DNA of 64,000 nt, taken from the NCBI RefSeq assembly GCF_900188035.1, contig NZ_FZNN01000002.1, forward strand, positions 62,001-126,000. Direction: 5' to 3'. Origin of the DNA: Puniceibacterium sediminis. Its GTDB lineage: Bacteria; Pseudomonadota; Alphaproteobacteria; Rhodobacterales; Rhodobacteraceae. This document shows positions 52,024 to 61,555 of the stretch, piece by piece (within the stretch, counting starts at the first letter, position 1; every line of letters begins with the position of its first letter). The notes below the pieces were generated by a model, which worked only from the letters and a program-made list of their open reading frames with translations, was not told the origin of the DNA and ran no database searches. The translations under genes and the position numbers were made by a program.

Positions 52024-53262
52024 TTAGATGTCGATTTCGTACTGGGTGGTGTCAGTCGGGTTCGCTTCGAGGTCGCAAACAGCCGCAGTATCCAGCGGGG
52101 CCTGCTGTTCGAAGGTTTCGAGAACCTTCCAGGACTTGTCTTCGACTTCGGCGAGGAAGGCGTTGCGCGTGACGTGGTGGGTCTTGGGATCGATCACGAC
52201 CTTGCCGCTTGGCCCGTCGAAGGAAATCCCGGTCTCAAGCGCCTCGATGACGGGGATCCGGTCGACCGTTCCGGCCTTTTTGACGCCTTCGGCCCAAAGG
52301 TGGACACCCTCATAGCTCGCTGCGGCCAGTTCCGAGATATAGGGCGTCTGTGCGCCGTGCTTGTCCTTGATCGCCTTGACGAAGGCCAGACTTGCGGGGG
52401 TCTGAAGCTCTTCGAAATAGCCGTAAGAGCCAAGCACCCCGTTGCTTTCGGCGGCTTCGAGGGTGGCGGGTTCGTTGACCAGACCAAAGGTGGTGGAGGC
52501 GATGGGGATTTCACCCTTCAGGCCCGCGGCAGCCCACTGGCGGTAAAAGGCGGTGTGATTGCCCCCGACCATGGCCGAGAGCAACAGGTCGGGCTTGGCC
52601 GCCTGAATACGCGAGATCGACGGCCCGAAGTTGGTCACGTCCAGCGGGAAGAAGTCGATCGACAGGACTTCTCCGCCGTTGTCCTGCACGTATTTCTTCA
52701 TCCATTTCGCGGTGATCTGACCATAGTTGTAGTCCGCCGCGATGATGTAGACCTTCTTACCCCACAGGTTCATTGCATAGGGCACCAGCTTTTCGACGGT
52801 CTGGGCCGGAGTCGTTCCGGTGTTGAAGGTGTTGCGGTCGCAGACGCCGCCTTCGTACAGGGTGTTGTAGAAGTAGAGCGTTCTGAACCGGTCAAAGATC
52901 GGCCGGATCGCTTCGCGCGAGGCCGAGGTGATGCCGCCGTGGATGACATCGACCTTGTCGCGAACGGCAAGTTGCTGGGCGAACTGGGAATATAGCTGAA
53001 TGCTGGACTGGGTGTCGTAGCTGACCAGTTCAAGCTCGCGGCCCAGAAGACCGCCGGCGTTGTTCAGCTCTTCCACGGCCAGTTCGGTCGCATATGCCAT
53101 CGGTTCACCGGTCGCGGCAAGCGGGCCGGCAAGGTCAAGCAGGCTGCCGATCCTGATGGGGCCGTCAGCCGCCTGCGCCATGCTGCCAATCAGTGACGGC
53201 GCGGCGAGGGCTGCGCCGCCAATCGCGGTGGTCCGAAGAAAATTACGGCGTGAGAGTGTCAT
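52024..53262 (-). CDS. TAT-exported substrate-binding protein of the amide/urea-type ABC transporter
   Basis: A 412-residue type I binding protein. The N-terminus has a twin-arginine signal (LSRRNFLRTTAIGG, then a hydrophobic Ala-rich core ending AQAA), so it is exported folded. The body resembles UrtA/FmdD/AmiC-type amide- or urea-binding proteins: PIRIGSLLDLAGPLAATGEP, FYNTLYEGGVCDRNTF, and the late AAASYEGVHLWAEGV. It is the first gene of the seven-gene amidase operon and is divergent from an AraC regulator that probably controls it. The ligand is inferred to be an amide. Confidence 0.88.
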   Translation of the reverse strand: MTLSRRNFLRTTAIGGAALAAPSLIGSMAQAADGPIRIGSLLDLAGPLAATGEPMAYATELAVEELNNAGGLLGRELELVSYDTQSSIQLYSQFAQQLAVRDKVDVIHGGITSASREAIRPIFDRFRTLYFYNTLYEGGVCDRNTFNTGTTPAQTVEKLVPYAMNLWGKKVYIIAADYNYGQITAKWMKKYVQDNGGEVLSIDFFPLDVTNFGPSISRIQAAKPDLLLSAMVGGNHTAFYRQWAAAGLKGEIPIASTTFGLVNEPATLEAAESNGVLGSYGYFEELQTPASLAFVKAIKDKHGAQTPYISELAAASYEGVHLWAEGVKKAGTVDRIPVIEALETGISFDGPSGKVVIDPKTHHVTRNAFLAEVEDKSWKVLETFEQQAPLDTAAVCDLEANPTDTTQYEIDI

Positions 53263-53390
53263 GTTCAGATACCTTTCTGTTGGATGTCTCTAGTTGATCT
53301 GAGACTTGTTTTTGGTCTGTCGTTAGTTCCACGAGCCCTGACGGATCACTGCCGGAGCGCGCCCCCGATCTGGGTCAGAGCATTTTCAAA

Positions 53391-53612
53391 TCATGCGCCT
53401 GCCCGATGGCGGCGCCGTGGCAATATCCAAGGGCTTTGCTGCCAGATTCCGGCCAACCGGCAGACCAAAGTGGCTGTCAAAGCGGGGGCAGAGGTCATCG
53501 GCTGGGGTCTTTCGTTGACCAGGCCAATCCCGCCTTCTTTGGTCGCGACAGTGATGCGCAAGCCTTGGGTGATGCCTTTCAGGTGCTCAATTGTTGGGCG
53601 GCTGATCGTCAT
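53391..53612 (-). pseudogene. Probable 5' remnant of an amidase gene
   Basis: The frame starting at 53612 reads MTISRPTIEHLKGITQGLRI, closely matching the N-terminus of the amidase encoded at 47073-48629 ([20 protein letters not shown]). After about 22 residues the match ends, the frame becomes unrelated, and no catalytic motifs follow. This suggests a decayed or truncated amidase copy between the transporter operon and the AraC gene. The rest of 53263-53849 shows no intact gene and must also hold the divergent promoters. Confidence 0.45.
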
Positions 53613-53849
53613 TTTTGTGTCCATCGAACGAGAAGGCAGCGCGGGTTTCTTCATCCCGGACCGCTGGTCGTTGTTAAGAATTTATGAACCAGCGTTTGAC
53701 TTACGCTTGTCTCGCCTTGCCAGCTTCTGTGTTGAAACTGCCAAAAGCGGGCCGGACCGGGCCGGGAGCACCGGTTGTCGAAAACCTTGCGCTCTTAAGA
53801 ATTGGCCGCACTCTTTTCTGGGGGATGTCTGGGCTGAGAAGAGGACGCC

Positions 53850-54803
53850 ATGCTGCAATCAAGTTACATTGACACCGGGACCTGTGGCGCCGGCTTTGAC
53901 GGCTGGCACAATATGACCTGCAGAAATTTCTCGACGACCGAGTGCGGGATCGCGAAGAAACGCGAATTTACAGGGTCTGTCAGGTCCTGGCGATCCGGTG
54001 CGCTCGGGTTTGGGGACGTTGCTGCAAAGTCTGCGGATCGGCACCTGTCACTGGTGCGCAGTGCATCCGATATCCGCATGGATCCGCGCGATCACATCAT
54101 GGTCTTTCTGTCCCTCAAGGGCAAACTGGGGATGAAGCAATCAGATCGCAGCACGGTATTGGGGCCGGGGGATGTTGCGCTTTATGATCAGGCCGCGCCG
54201 TTCACGCTCGACTTTATCGGCGATTCACGTGGGTTGGTCATGGCCGTCGAGAGGTCATTTGTCACCACCCGGCTGGAGGGCGTCGCGGATCTGACTGCCC
54301 GCAGGATTTCGGGACAATCCCATGCCGGCAAGTTCACCCAGTCCCTTTTGTCGCGATTTCAGGATTTCGAAAACGAGGGTGATGCCGATATCTCGGCCAA
54401 AATGGAATCCTCGGTTCTGGATCTGATTTTCGGGAGCGTTGAACACTGCTTTCGCCCGGATTGCAGTCAGTCCAACGATCATCGCGACAAACAGCTGCGC
54501 AAGATCAAGGACTATCTTCTTGGCAATCTTCAGGACACCAATCTGAACCTCGATATGATCTGCGGCATACATGGGGTTTCTCCCCGGTCTCTGAACCGGC
54601 TTTTCAGCGCTGAGGGGACAACCCCGATGCGGTGGCTCTGGAAGATGCGGCTTCAGGGGGCGTACCGGGCCATCACCGAAGGTCGCTCGGGCTCGATCAC
54701 GGACATTGCTTTCGATTTCGGGTTCAGCGACGCGTCGCATTTCAGCCAGGCCTTCAAACGCGAATTCGGGCGATCACCCAGTTCAATCCTGCTGCGAAGC
54801 TGA
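53850..54803 (+). CDS. AraC family transcriptional regulator
   Basis: A 317-residue regulator. The N-terminal 200 residues resemble the AraC-binding-like ligand domain of the FeaR/NitR group. The C-terminal about 100 residues hold two HTH motifs: LNLDMICGIHGVSPRSLNRLF and SITDIAFDFGFSDASHFSQAF, followed by KREFGRSPS. FeaR/NitR-type proteins activate amine, nitrile or amide catabolism, which agrees with the divergent amidase/transporter operon. Effector unknown. Confidence 0.88.
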   Translation: MLQSSYIDTGTCGAGFDGWHNMTCRNFSTTECGIAKKREFTGSVRSWRSGALGFGDVAAKSADRHLSLVRSASDIRMDPRDHIMVFLSLKGKLGMKQSDRSTVLGPGDVALYDQAAPFTLDFIGDSRGLVMAVERSFVTTRLEGVADLTARRISGQSHAGKFTQSLLSRFQDFENEGDADISAKMESSVLDLIFGSVEHCFRPDCSQSNDHRDKQLRKIKDYLLGNLQDTNLNLDMICGIHGVSPRSLNRLFSAEGTTPMRWLWKMRLQGAYRAITEGRSGSITDIAFDFGFSDASHFSQAFKREFGRSPSSILLRS

Positions 54804-55122
54804 CACTGCGATGTCCGTGCGAGCATCTTCTGCGGTATCACGCTGAAACTGGCGGCCCAGGACCTGACGCTCGAAGCGGTCGGGCGCGAAATCCCTGCGG
54901 CCAGATGGCAGCCGCCTGCGCGCCCTCCCGGCACGCCATTGAACCGGCGCGCATCCGTTTCTGGGGCAAGCAGACCCGGGCGAGCGGGGCCGGGCTTTTG
55001 ATCCCGGGGATCCGGACGCAACGTCAGAGTGCGCCCGACTCAGGTGTTCGTGACTGTCTTCCAAAAATCTTAACAGACTGCCTTTAAGCCGAGGTGAATG
55101 GTTGTTCCCAAAGGCTCTGCAA
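54804..55122. other. Intergenic region between the AraC gene and the chemoreceptor
   Basis: 319 bp. One frame (about 54810-54990) reads protein-like for some 30 codons (ITLKLAAQDLTLEAVGREIP) without start or domain, possibly a gene remnant. GC drops toward 55050, where the chemoreceptor promoter is likely. Confidence 0.3.
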
Positions 55123-57006
55123 ATGAACATTCTTGGAAAAATCGGTGTGGGTGGGCGTTTGTGCGTTCTGGTCGCTCTTTCAATAGCGGGGCTGTTTGCC
55201 CTGCAGAAAAACTCGATCGCGACGTTCCACGCGGCCTCGGTCGAGCTAAAAGAGACTGAGCTCACTCATTTGACTGATCTCGCGATGTCCATTGTCAAAG
55301 AATACCACACTCTGTCTGAGACTGGACAGCTGTCTGTCGAAGAAGCGCAGACGCAGGCTTTGGCTGTCCTGGAAGGGCTTCGCTACGAAGGTAACAACTA
55401 TTTCTGGATCAATGACAGGGATGCCGTTGTGCTCATGCACGGAGCCAAAGCATCTTTGGTCGGTAATAACATGATGGGTTTCAAAGATCCAAACGGCACC
55501 TTCATTTTCAAAGAAATGGTTGAGGGCACGAAAGATGGTACACCGGCAACAGTCGCATACCAATGGGCCGCGCCCGGTGCCGCCGAAGGCGATCCGCCTG
55601 TCGACAAGTTATCTGTTGTCCAGCCGTTCGTTCCCTGGGGCTGGGTTGTCGGGACAGGTGCCTATCTTACGAGTATCGAAGCGGCGCAGGTTGCAATCGA
55701 CTCGGAACTCAACAAGCTCCTGATGATGATTTCTGCGGCACTTCTTGGTTTCGCAGCTTTGATTACCTACAGCGTCACACGGCCTATTCAGCGTCTCACC
55801 ACGCGTATGTCAGATCTTTCCGAGGGTGATCTGGATAGTGCGGTGCCCTATAGCAAAGACAAGACGGTCTTTGGCAAGATCTCCCGCGCGCTTGAGGTTT
55901 TTCGCACCGGCCTGATCGAGCGTGCTGCCATGCAAGAGCGGCAAAAAGACGAAGCGACCGAACGCGAAATCCGCGCAGCGGAGCAAAACAGAGTGGTCGA
56001 AACGCTTGGCCTGGGACTGAAAAAACTCGCAGAAGGCAATCTGGGTGATGATCTCTCCGCAGCTTTTCCGCAAGAGTATGAAAAGCTCAGAGAAGATTTC
56101 AACAAAGCCCTGGGGTCACTGAGGGACACGATTGGCGTCGTTGCGAACAATGCGGAAACAATCAGAAACGAGACCAATGACATTGCATCTGCAGCCGATG
56201 ATTTGTCGCGGCGTACTGAAACACAAGCCGCAACCCTCGAAGAGACGGCCGCAGCGCTTGATCAGCTGACAGTATCGGTGAGCGCAGCTGCGGAAAGCGC
56301 GGATGAAGCGTCAAAAATGTCCTCAGAGGCCAAGCACAACGCCGAAAATGGCGGGGCTGTCGCAGCCAAAGCCATTGGCGCCATGGAAAGCATTAAGAAT
56401 TCCTCGCGTGAAATATCAAAGATCACGAATGTCATCGACGATATTGCCTTTCAGACCAATCTGCTGGCTTTGAATGCGGGTGTTGAAGCGGCAAGGGCCG
56501 GGGATGCTGGTCGTGGGTTCGCGGTCGTTGCGGCAGAAGTGAGAGCGCTCGCACAAAGGTCATCCGGAGCGGCTCAGGAAATCCGCGCCTTGATCTTAAA
56601 TTCCGGCGAACAGGTGGATAATGGTGGCGAGCTGGTTGGACAGACAGGAAAAGCCCTGAAAGCAATTCTGGATTCGGTAACTGTCATCTTTGAGCGCATT
56701 TCTACTATCGCCAAACCCGCACGGGAACAATCTGGTGGTATCAGTGAAATCAATACGGCAATCAATGAACTGGACCGCGTTACACAGCAGAATGCTGCCA
56801 TGTTCGAAGAAACGACTGCTGCGAGTCATGCCCTGACACAGGAAGCGAATTCTCTGGTGGCGGCAGTGACGCGTTTCTCTCTGGAGCGCTCGGCAGCGGG
56901 TGCGCAGATGTCCAATGTGTCAAACAACGAGTTTGGGGAGCGCCAAGTTTCAGCGGACGCGAGAAATTGGGAAGAACCGGTGCCTGCGAAGAGAAAACAG
57001 GCATAA
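55123..57006 (+). CDS. Methyl-accepting chemotaxis protein with single Cache sensor
   Basis: A 627-residue chemoreceptor: first membrane helix ([15 protein letters not shown], residues about 13-27), periplasmic sCache_2-type domain (about 30-195, with [15 protein letters not shown] and [14 protein letters not shown]), second helix ([18 protein letters not shown]) and HAMP. The long cytoplasmic coiled coil carries the signalling tip [38 protein letters not shown] in highly conserved form. ATG at 55123 has AAAGG 8 nt upstream; a TTG 21 nt earlier is less likely. Small organic acids are common Cache ligands. It is less GC-rich than neighbours, and no che genes are near. Confidence 0.92.
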   Translation: MNILGKIGVGGRLCVLVALSIAGLFALQKNSIATFHAASVELKETELTHLTDLAMSIVKEYHTLSETGQLSVEEAQTQALAVLEGLRYEGNNYFWINDRDAVVLMHGAKASLVGNNMMGFKDPNGTFIFKEMVEGTKDGTPATVAYQWAAPGAAEGDPPVDKLSVVQPFVPWGWVVGTGAYLTSIEAAQVAIDSELNKLLMMISAALLGFAALITYSVTRPIQRLTTRMSDLSEGDLDSAVPYSKDKTVFGKISRALEVFRTGLIERAAMQERQKDEATEREIRAAEQNRVVETLGLGLKKLAEGNLGDDLSAAFPQEYEKLREDFNKALGSLRDTIGVVANNAETIRNETNDIASAADDLSRRTETQAATLEETAAALDQLTVSVSAAAESADEASKMSSEAKHNAENGGAVAAKAIGAMESIKNSSREISKITNVIDDIAFQTNLLALNAGVEAARAGDAGRGFAVVAAEVRALAQRSSGAAQEIRALILNSGEQVDNGGELVGQTGKALKAILDSVTVIFERISTIAKPAREQSGGISEINTAINELDRVTQQNAAMFEETTAASHALTQEANSLVAAVTRFSLERSAAGAQMSNVSNNEFGERQVSADARNWEEPVPAKRKQA

Positions 57007-57375
57007 GTGTTTTGTCCCACGATTCTATGGGACCTGGACCTTTGTGTTTCATGAGGACGACATAGCGTTCCCCAGGCGACCCGCGCCTTGAAGCTGGTCA
57101 TAGCCTTTTGTGCAGCGGCAAAGGGCTGCATCCATAACGCCCCCTTTCGCAATTGTGCTGCCTGTGACCCGGCCGGGCACTGGATCAGTGGCAGCCAATT
57201 TTGTTGGCGCGATTAGAAGAAGATCCTGCGCCAGCATGGGTTCCGCTGCCCATGTGTGGCAAGGGTACATTCATGAGACCGCAGCGGTCGGGACCTTGTT
57301 CAAGACCATCGGGGCTGAACTCATCTGGCGAGATTTTTTGGGACACGTGGTGGCCAACTGAAATGCCGCGCCGCC
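57007..57375. other. Intergenic region after the chemoreceptor
   Basis: 369 bp. A stem GTCCCA / TGGGAC (57014-57033, loop 8 nt) just after the stop could be a weak terminator. I see no supported gene in the remainder; short frames there lack domain features and may be decayed sequence. Confidence 0.4.
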
Positions 57376-58602
57376 TCAGGCATCGGCGGCGCCCACAATC
57401 TTTTTCAGGATCAAGTCGTCGATTGTGTTTTGATCCAGCCCAAGCTTTTCGCGCAATATATCGCGAGAGTTCTCACCCAGCAGGGCGGGGGCGGCTGAGG
57501 TATCGGGGCCCTGACCGTCAAAAAGCATCGGGCTGCGCACGAGTTTCAGGTCGCCGACCTGCGGATGTGTCACCGTTTCGATCATGTTGCGGGCAGAGAC
57601 GTGCGGCTGTTCCAGCGCTTCGGCAATACTGAGGATCGGGGCATTCGGGACGTCGAACTCTGACAAACGCTCCAGCCAGTACTGGGTCGTGTTCCCCGCC
57701 ATCCGCGCGCAGATCTCTTGTTCAAGGGCGTCGCGGTTGGCAAGCCGCTGTTCATAAACGGCAAAGCGCGGGTCCGTGATCAGGTTTTCCAGATCCAGAC
57801 AGCGTGCGAAATTATGCCAGAACCTTTCTGTCAGGCAGGCCACGATGACATGCCCGTCCGCGGTCGGAAATGATCCGTAGGGGACGATGCTGGGATGGCG
57901 GGTGCCGACGGGCTGTGGGTCCTGCCCCGAGACAAAGTAGATCTGCGACAGATACCCCTGCATGGCGATGAGGCTGTCCAGCATGGCGATTTCGACATGG
58001 CGGCCCTGGCCGGTCTGATTGCGTTCGTGCAGCGCGGCGAGGATGCCGAACACGGAAAAGATGCTGCCGGACATGTCGCCCAGCGGCAGGCTCAGTTTGT
58101 TGGGGGCCTGACCGGGTTCGCGGTTCATGTGCATGACGCCGGAGAGCGCCTGCGCGACGATATCAAACGCCGGTTTGTCGCCGTGCGGGCTGTTGGCGCC
58201 AAACCCGCTGATCGAACAATAGATCAGGCCCGGATTTTCCGCCCGCAGTGCATCATAGCCAAGCGCGAGACGGTCCATGACACCGGGGCGGAAGTTTTCC
58301 AGAACGATGTCGCACTGCGCGGCGAGTTCACGGGCGATCTCGGCACCCTCAGGCGATTTCAGATCGAGGCTGAGGCTTTGCTTGCTGCGATTGAGGGCGA
58401 TGTAATAATGGCTCATTCCCGCCTGAAACGGCGGAAAGTTGCGGGTTTCATCGCCGGTTTCAATCGGCTCGATCTTGATGATTTCGGCGCCGAGGTCTGC
58501 AAGAACCATGCTGGCATAGGGGCCGGACAGGATGCGCGAAAAATCAAGCACCTTGATGCCGGACAGGGGGCCTTTGCGCGGGGATGTCTGCGTTTCAGTC
58601 AT
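57376..58602 (-). CDS. CaiB/BaiF family (class III) CoA-transferase
   Basis: A 408-residue CoA-transferase. GIKVLDFSRILSGPYASMVLADLGAEIIKIE at the start, IALNRSKQSLSLDLKSPEG, ENFRPGVMDRLALGYDAL and ISGFGANSPHGDKPAFD (the conserved Asp region) identify class III. These enzymes move CoA between carboxylic acids such as carnitine, formyl/oxalyl, succinyl/mesaconyl or benzylsuccinate. Context with an acyl-CoA ligase and a MaoC-type dehydratase points to activation of an imported acid. Its start overlaps the thioesterase stop by 8 nt. Confidence 0.92.
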   Translation of the reverse strand: MTETQTSPRKGPLSGIKVLDFSRILSGPYASMVLADLGAEIIKIEPIETGDETRNFPPFQAGMSHYYIALNRSKQSLSLDLKSPEGAEIARELAAQCDIVLENFRPGVMDRLALGYDALRAENPGLIYCSISGFGANSPHGDKPAFDIVAQALSGVMHMNREPGQAPNKLSLPLGDMSGSIFSVFGILAALHERNQTGQGRHVEIAMLDSLIAMQGYLSQIYFVSGQDPQPVGTRHPSIVPYGSFPTADGHVIVACLTERFWHNFARCLDLENLITDPRFAVYEQRLANRDALEQEICARMAGNTTQYWLERLSEFDVPNAPILSIAEALEQPHVSARNMIETVTHPQVGDLKLVRSPMLFDGQGPDTSAAPALLGENSRDILREKLGLDQNTIDDLILKKIVGAADA

Positions 58603-59026
58603 TGGATGTTCCTGCAGTTTTCGAAATTTTCATGACGGCGGTGGCGTTTGCGACCTGTTTGTCGCCGCAGGTGATATCGGCGTCCACAAACATCAGACTG
58701 CGGGTCGCGTGACGGATGCTGGCGCGTGCCTCAAGGAAATCACCGGCCTTTGCGGAGTCAAGGAACCGGGTATCCATCTGCACGGTGACCGATGGGCGGC
58801 GGTCCGCGGCGTACCAGGCCTCCATCGCGATGACCTGATCCAGCAGACTGGTCAGCACACCGCCGTGAATGATGCCGATCGGGTTCCTGTGCGTGTCATT
58901 GGTCTGCAGCCCGTAAAGGTTGCGCGCCTCTGGTCGGGTCGATCGCAGAAGCGGGCCGATCAGCCCGAGGAATCCGTCTATCTTCAATTCCCGCCAATCT
59001 GCGGGGGAGGTATCAGGTTGCGTCAC
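58595..59026 (-). CDS. PaaI-type hotdog thioesterase
   Basis: A 143-residue single-hotdog protein. NPIGIIHGGVLTSLLDQVIA contains the HGG active-site motif of the PaaI/YbgC group, and SVTVQMDTRFLDSAKAGDFL is the second strand region. It would hydrolyse acyl-CoAs and rescue stalled intermediates. It starts with GTG (GGGAG 7 nt upstream), two bases after the IclR stop, so IclR, thioesterase and CaiB form one transcript. Confidence 0.87.
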   Translation of the reverse strand: MTQPDTSPADWRELKIDGFLGLIGPLLRSTRPEARNLYGLQTNDTHRNPIGIIHGGVLTSLLDQVIAMEAWYAADRRPSVTVQMDTRFLDSAKAGDFLEARASIRHATRSLMFVDADITCGDKQVANATAVMKISKTAGTSND

Positions 59027-59028
59027 GG

Positions 59029-59814
59029 TCAGCTCCCGGTGTCGATTTGTGATGTCTGGATGTCGTCCCGGATCGCCATCATCGCCTTGGCGAGCTTTGG
59101 GATTTCCTTGTTCCGAAGGCGTTCGGTGATGCCAAGCGCGACAAGCGAGCGTGTCATTCGCCCGTCAGTGCCAAAGACCGGGACGGCCACAACCGTCACG
59201 CCGGAAATGTAGATGCCCGGGTCGACGGCATAGCCACGTTCGCGCGTCTCAGAAACCTGAAGTGACCAGTCTTCGAATGCGGGTGGGTGGTCCCATTTCA
59301 GTTTCTGGAACTCGGCCCGCAGGGTGTTTTCGGGCAGATTATTATAGGCGGCAAGCAGACGGCCGGTCGCGCTGATCAGGGCGGGGAAGCGGCTGCCCAG
59401 ATCGACCTGGAGCCGGAAAGGGGTGCTGGATTGCGCCAGCGCCACCACAACCATCTGGCGCGGTTCGGCCAGCTGGGTTGCGATGCTTGTGACGTCAAAT
59501 TTGTTGGACAGTGCCGACAGGTGAGGCTGCACCACCGATGAGAAGGTGTTGCGCTGTAGCGCCGCGCGGGCCAGCGGCAGGATACCGATTCCGATCGAGT
59601 ACTGTTTCGTATTCGAATCAAAATCTACCAGCCCTTCGTCCTGCAGAACCCGCAGAATGTGCAGGCAGGTGCTGGGCACCAGTCCCAGACCCCGGGCAAT
59701 TGGATTGACCCCGACAGGGTCGGGCGAGCGTGCCAGAAACCTCAGGATTGCAAGGGCGCGGGTGACGGCTGGCACCTGCCTTTTGGTCGTTGTCTTGTCT
59801 TCTTCGGCGGTCAT
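59029..59814 (-). CDS. IclR family transcriptional regulator
   Basis: A 261-residue regulator with an N-terminal winged HTH (VTRALAILRFLARSPDPVGV, GLGLVPSTCLHILRVLQDEG) and a C-terminal effector domain of about 180 residues (RGYAVDPGIYISGVTVVAVPV). IclR proteins typically govern adjacent catabolic genes and respond to a pathway metabolite. It is divergent from the ligase/dehydratase/TRAP genes with a palindrome in between, and cotranscribed with thioesterase and CaiB, so it likely controls both arms. GAGGGGG precedes the ATG. Confidence 0.9.
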   Translation of the reverse strand: MTAEEDKTTTKRQVPAVTRALAILRFLARSPDPVGVNPIARGLGLVPSTCLHILRVLQDEGLVDFDSNTKQYSIGIGILPLARAALQRNTFSSVVQPHLSALSNKFDVTSIATQLAEPRQMVVVALAQSSTPFRLQVDLGSRFPALISATGRLLAAYNNLPENTLRAEFQKLKWDHPPAFEDWSLQVSETRERGYAVDPGIYISGVTVVAVPVFGTDGRMTRSLVALGITERLRNKEIPKLAKAMMAIRDDIQTSQIDTGS

Positions 59815-59841
59815 TTCAGCCCCCTCGCTGCACGGTATTTG

Positions 59842-59855
59842 TTGTACAGATACAA
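59842..59855. promoter_or_regulatory. Candidate IclR operator palindrome
   Basis: TTGTACAGATACAA has perfect 5-bp arms (TTGTA / TACAA) around 4 nt and lies 28 nt upstream of the iclR start in an AT-rich divergent promoter. A TTGACA hexamer at 59869-59874 could be a -35 element for the plus-strand operon. Confidence 0.6.
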
Positions 59856-59960
59856 TAATATAACCATATTGACAATACTTGGCGATAATCCCTACCCTTG
59901 TCAACGAAGCCGCCGGTCAGATCGGATGACCTGTTGATCGAGATTTGGGAGGAGATCGAA

Positions 59961-61520
59961 ATGACGCGCCTGACAGAATTCACGTCCTATGCGGATGCAC
60001 AGACGCATTTTTCCAAGGACGGGCTCTGGCAGTTGTTCGACGGGACGCGCGACCATTTCAACATCGCACATGAATGCATCGACCGGCACGTGGATGGCGA
60101 CAATGTCGCGCTGCGGGTGGCCCATGCAGACGGGGCGGACGAGGTCATTACCTTTGAAGAGATTTCACGCCGGTCGTCACAGATCGCGCATTACCTGACA
60201 GGCCGGGGCATTGCCAAAGGCGATCGGGTCGCGGTGATGATCGAGCCGTCGCTGCCGTTCTATTGCGTGCTGTTCGGGGTGATCAAGGCCGGGGCGGTTG
60301 CAGTGCCGATGTTCTCGCTGTTCGGGCCGGACGGGATCCGTCTGCGGGTCGGCGATTGCAAGCCAGAGATATTCTTTACCAATTCCGAAAAGGCATCGGA
60401 CGCGACCGAGGGCGGCGCCAAGAATGTGGTCGTGGTGGATCAAGCGTTTCTGGACGGGCTGAACGATCTGCCCGCAACCTTTGACTGGACGACATCGGGC
60501 CGCGACCTTGCGGTGCTGCAATATACATCCGGCACGACGCGCGCGCTGCCCGCCGCCGTCAAGCACAGCCAGCAGTCCATCGTGACGCTGATGGTTGCCG
60601 CGCTTTATGCGACCGGGATCCGCCCCGGCGACCGGTTCTTTTGCCCGTCGTCGCCGGCCTGGGGCCATGGATTGTGGCACGGCACACTGGCGCCGCTGGC
60701 GATGGGTGTTTCGACGGGGACGTTCAGCGGACGGTTCGACGCGGTGCGCCTGCTGAAGGCATTGCAGGATTTCCGCATCACCAACCTGACTGCCGCCGCC
60801 ACCCATTACCGGATGATGCGCAACACCGGCGAGGCCGAGAATTTCAACTATGTCTTCGAAAAGCTGAGCTTTACCGGCGAGCCGATTGACACCGAGACTG
60901 CCAATTATGTCGAACGTGTCTTTGGCACCAAGGTCCGGTCGATGTACGGCACGACCGAGATCGGGGTGATCATCTCGAATTATCCCGGTGCGGATGATCT
61001 TGAGGTGCGCGACGGTGCCATGGGCAAGGCCGTGCCCGGTGTCGAGGTCGAGGTGCAGCGCCCCGATGGTACACCCGCCGACCCCGATGAAACCGGCGAA
61101 TTGATGGTCAAGAAGCACGGCGAGTGGTTTCCCACCAAGGATCTGGGGCGCGTCGATGCCGACGGCTATTTCTATCACGGTGGGCGGGCTGACGACGTGA
61201 TCATCTCGGCCGGTTGGACCATTGGCGCGGTCGAGGTTGAAGATGCGGTCCTAAGCCATCCGGCTGTGGCCGAATGTGCCGTCATCGGTGCGCCCGACCC
61301 GGTGCGCGGGCTGGTGGTCAAGGCCTACATCATCCTCAAGTCGCCCGAGACCGAGGGCCTGACGAAAAGCATTCAGGATCACGTGCGCGCGCGGCTGGCG
61401 CGGCACGAATACCCCCGCCAGATCGAATTTGTCACCGAGCTGCCCAAGACACCTGCCGGCAAGGTGAACCGAAAAATCCTTCGCGACCAGCAGGCCGCAA
61501 AGCGAGAAGCAGCGGAGTAA
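59961..61520 (+). CDS. AMP-dependent acyl-CoA synthetase
   Basis: A 519-residue ligase of the medium-chain/benzoate-CoA-ligase-like branch. The P-loop is YTSGTTRALPAAVKHS, with Arg and Ala where Gly-x-Pro is usual, a variant I regard as subgroup-specific. SMYGTTEIGVII, DLGRVDADGYF and AGWTIGAVEVEDA are conserved, and the catalytic Lys sits in LPKTPAGKVNRKIL near the end. It activates an unknown acid. GGGAGGAG precedes the ATG. First gene of the plus-strand catabolic/TRAP operon. Confidence 0.9.
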   Translation: MTRLTEFTSYADAQTHFSKDGLWQLFDGTRDHFNIAHECIDRHVDGDNVALRVAHADGADEVITFEEISRRSSQIAHYLTGRGIAKGDRVAVMIEPSLPFYCVLFGVIKAGAVAVPMFSLFGPDGIRLRVGDCKPEIFFTNSEKASDATEGGAKNVVVVDQAFLDGLNDLPATFDWTTSGRDLAVLQYTSGTTRALPAAVKHSQQSIVTLMVAALYATGIRPGDRFFCPSSPAWGHGLWHGTLAPLAMGVSTGTFSGRFDAVRLLKALQDFRITNLTAAATHYRMMRNTGEAENFNYVFEKLSFTGEPIDTETANYVERVFGTKVRSMYGTTEIGVIISNYPGADDLEVRDGAMGKAVPGVEVEVQRPDGTPADPDETGELMVKKHGEWFPTKDLGRVDADGYFYHGGRADDVIISAGWTIGAVEVEDAVLSHPAVAECAVIGAPDPVRGLVVKAYIILKSPETEGLTKSIQDHVRARLARHEYPRQIEFVTELPKTPAGKVNRKILRDQQAAKREAAE

Positions 61521-61555
61521 TCCGCCCCGCGTATAGAACATTCAAGGAGGACACG

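Noticed and set aside
55070-55087. Second CtrA-like box upstream of the chemoreceptor
   Set aside because: The two TTAA halves are 10 nt apart instead of 7, so it does not meet the consensus.
57110-57361. Short frames after the chemoreceptor as a transposase remnant
   Set aside because: No transposase motif, terminal inverted repeats or target duplication could be seen.
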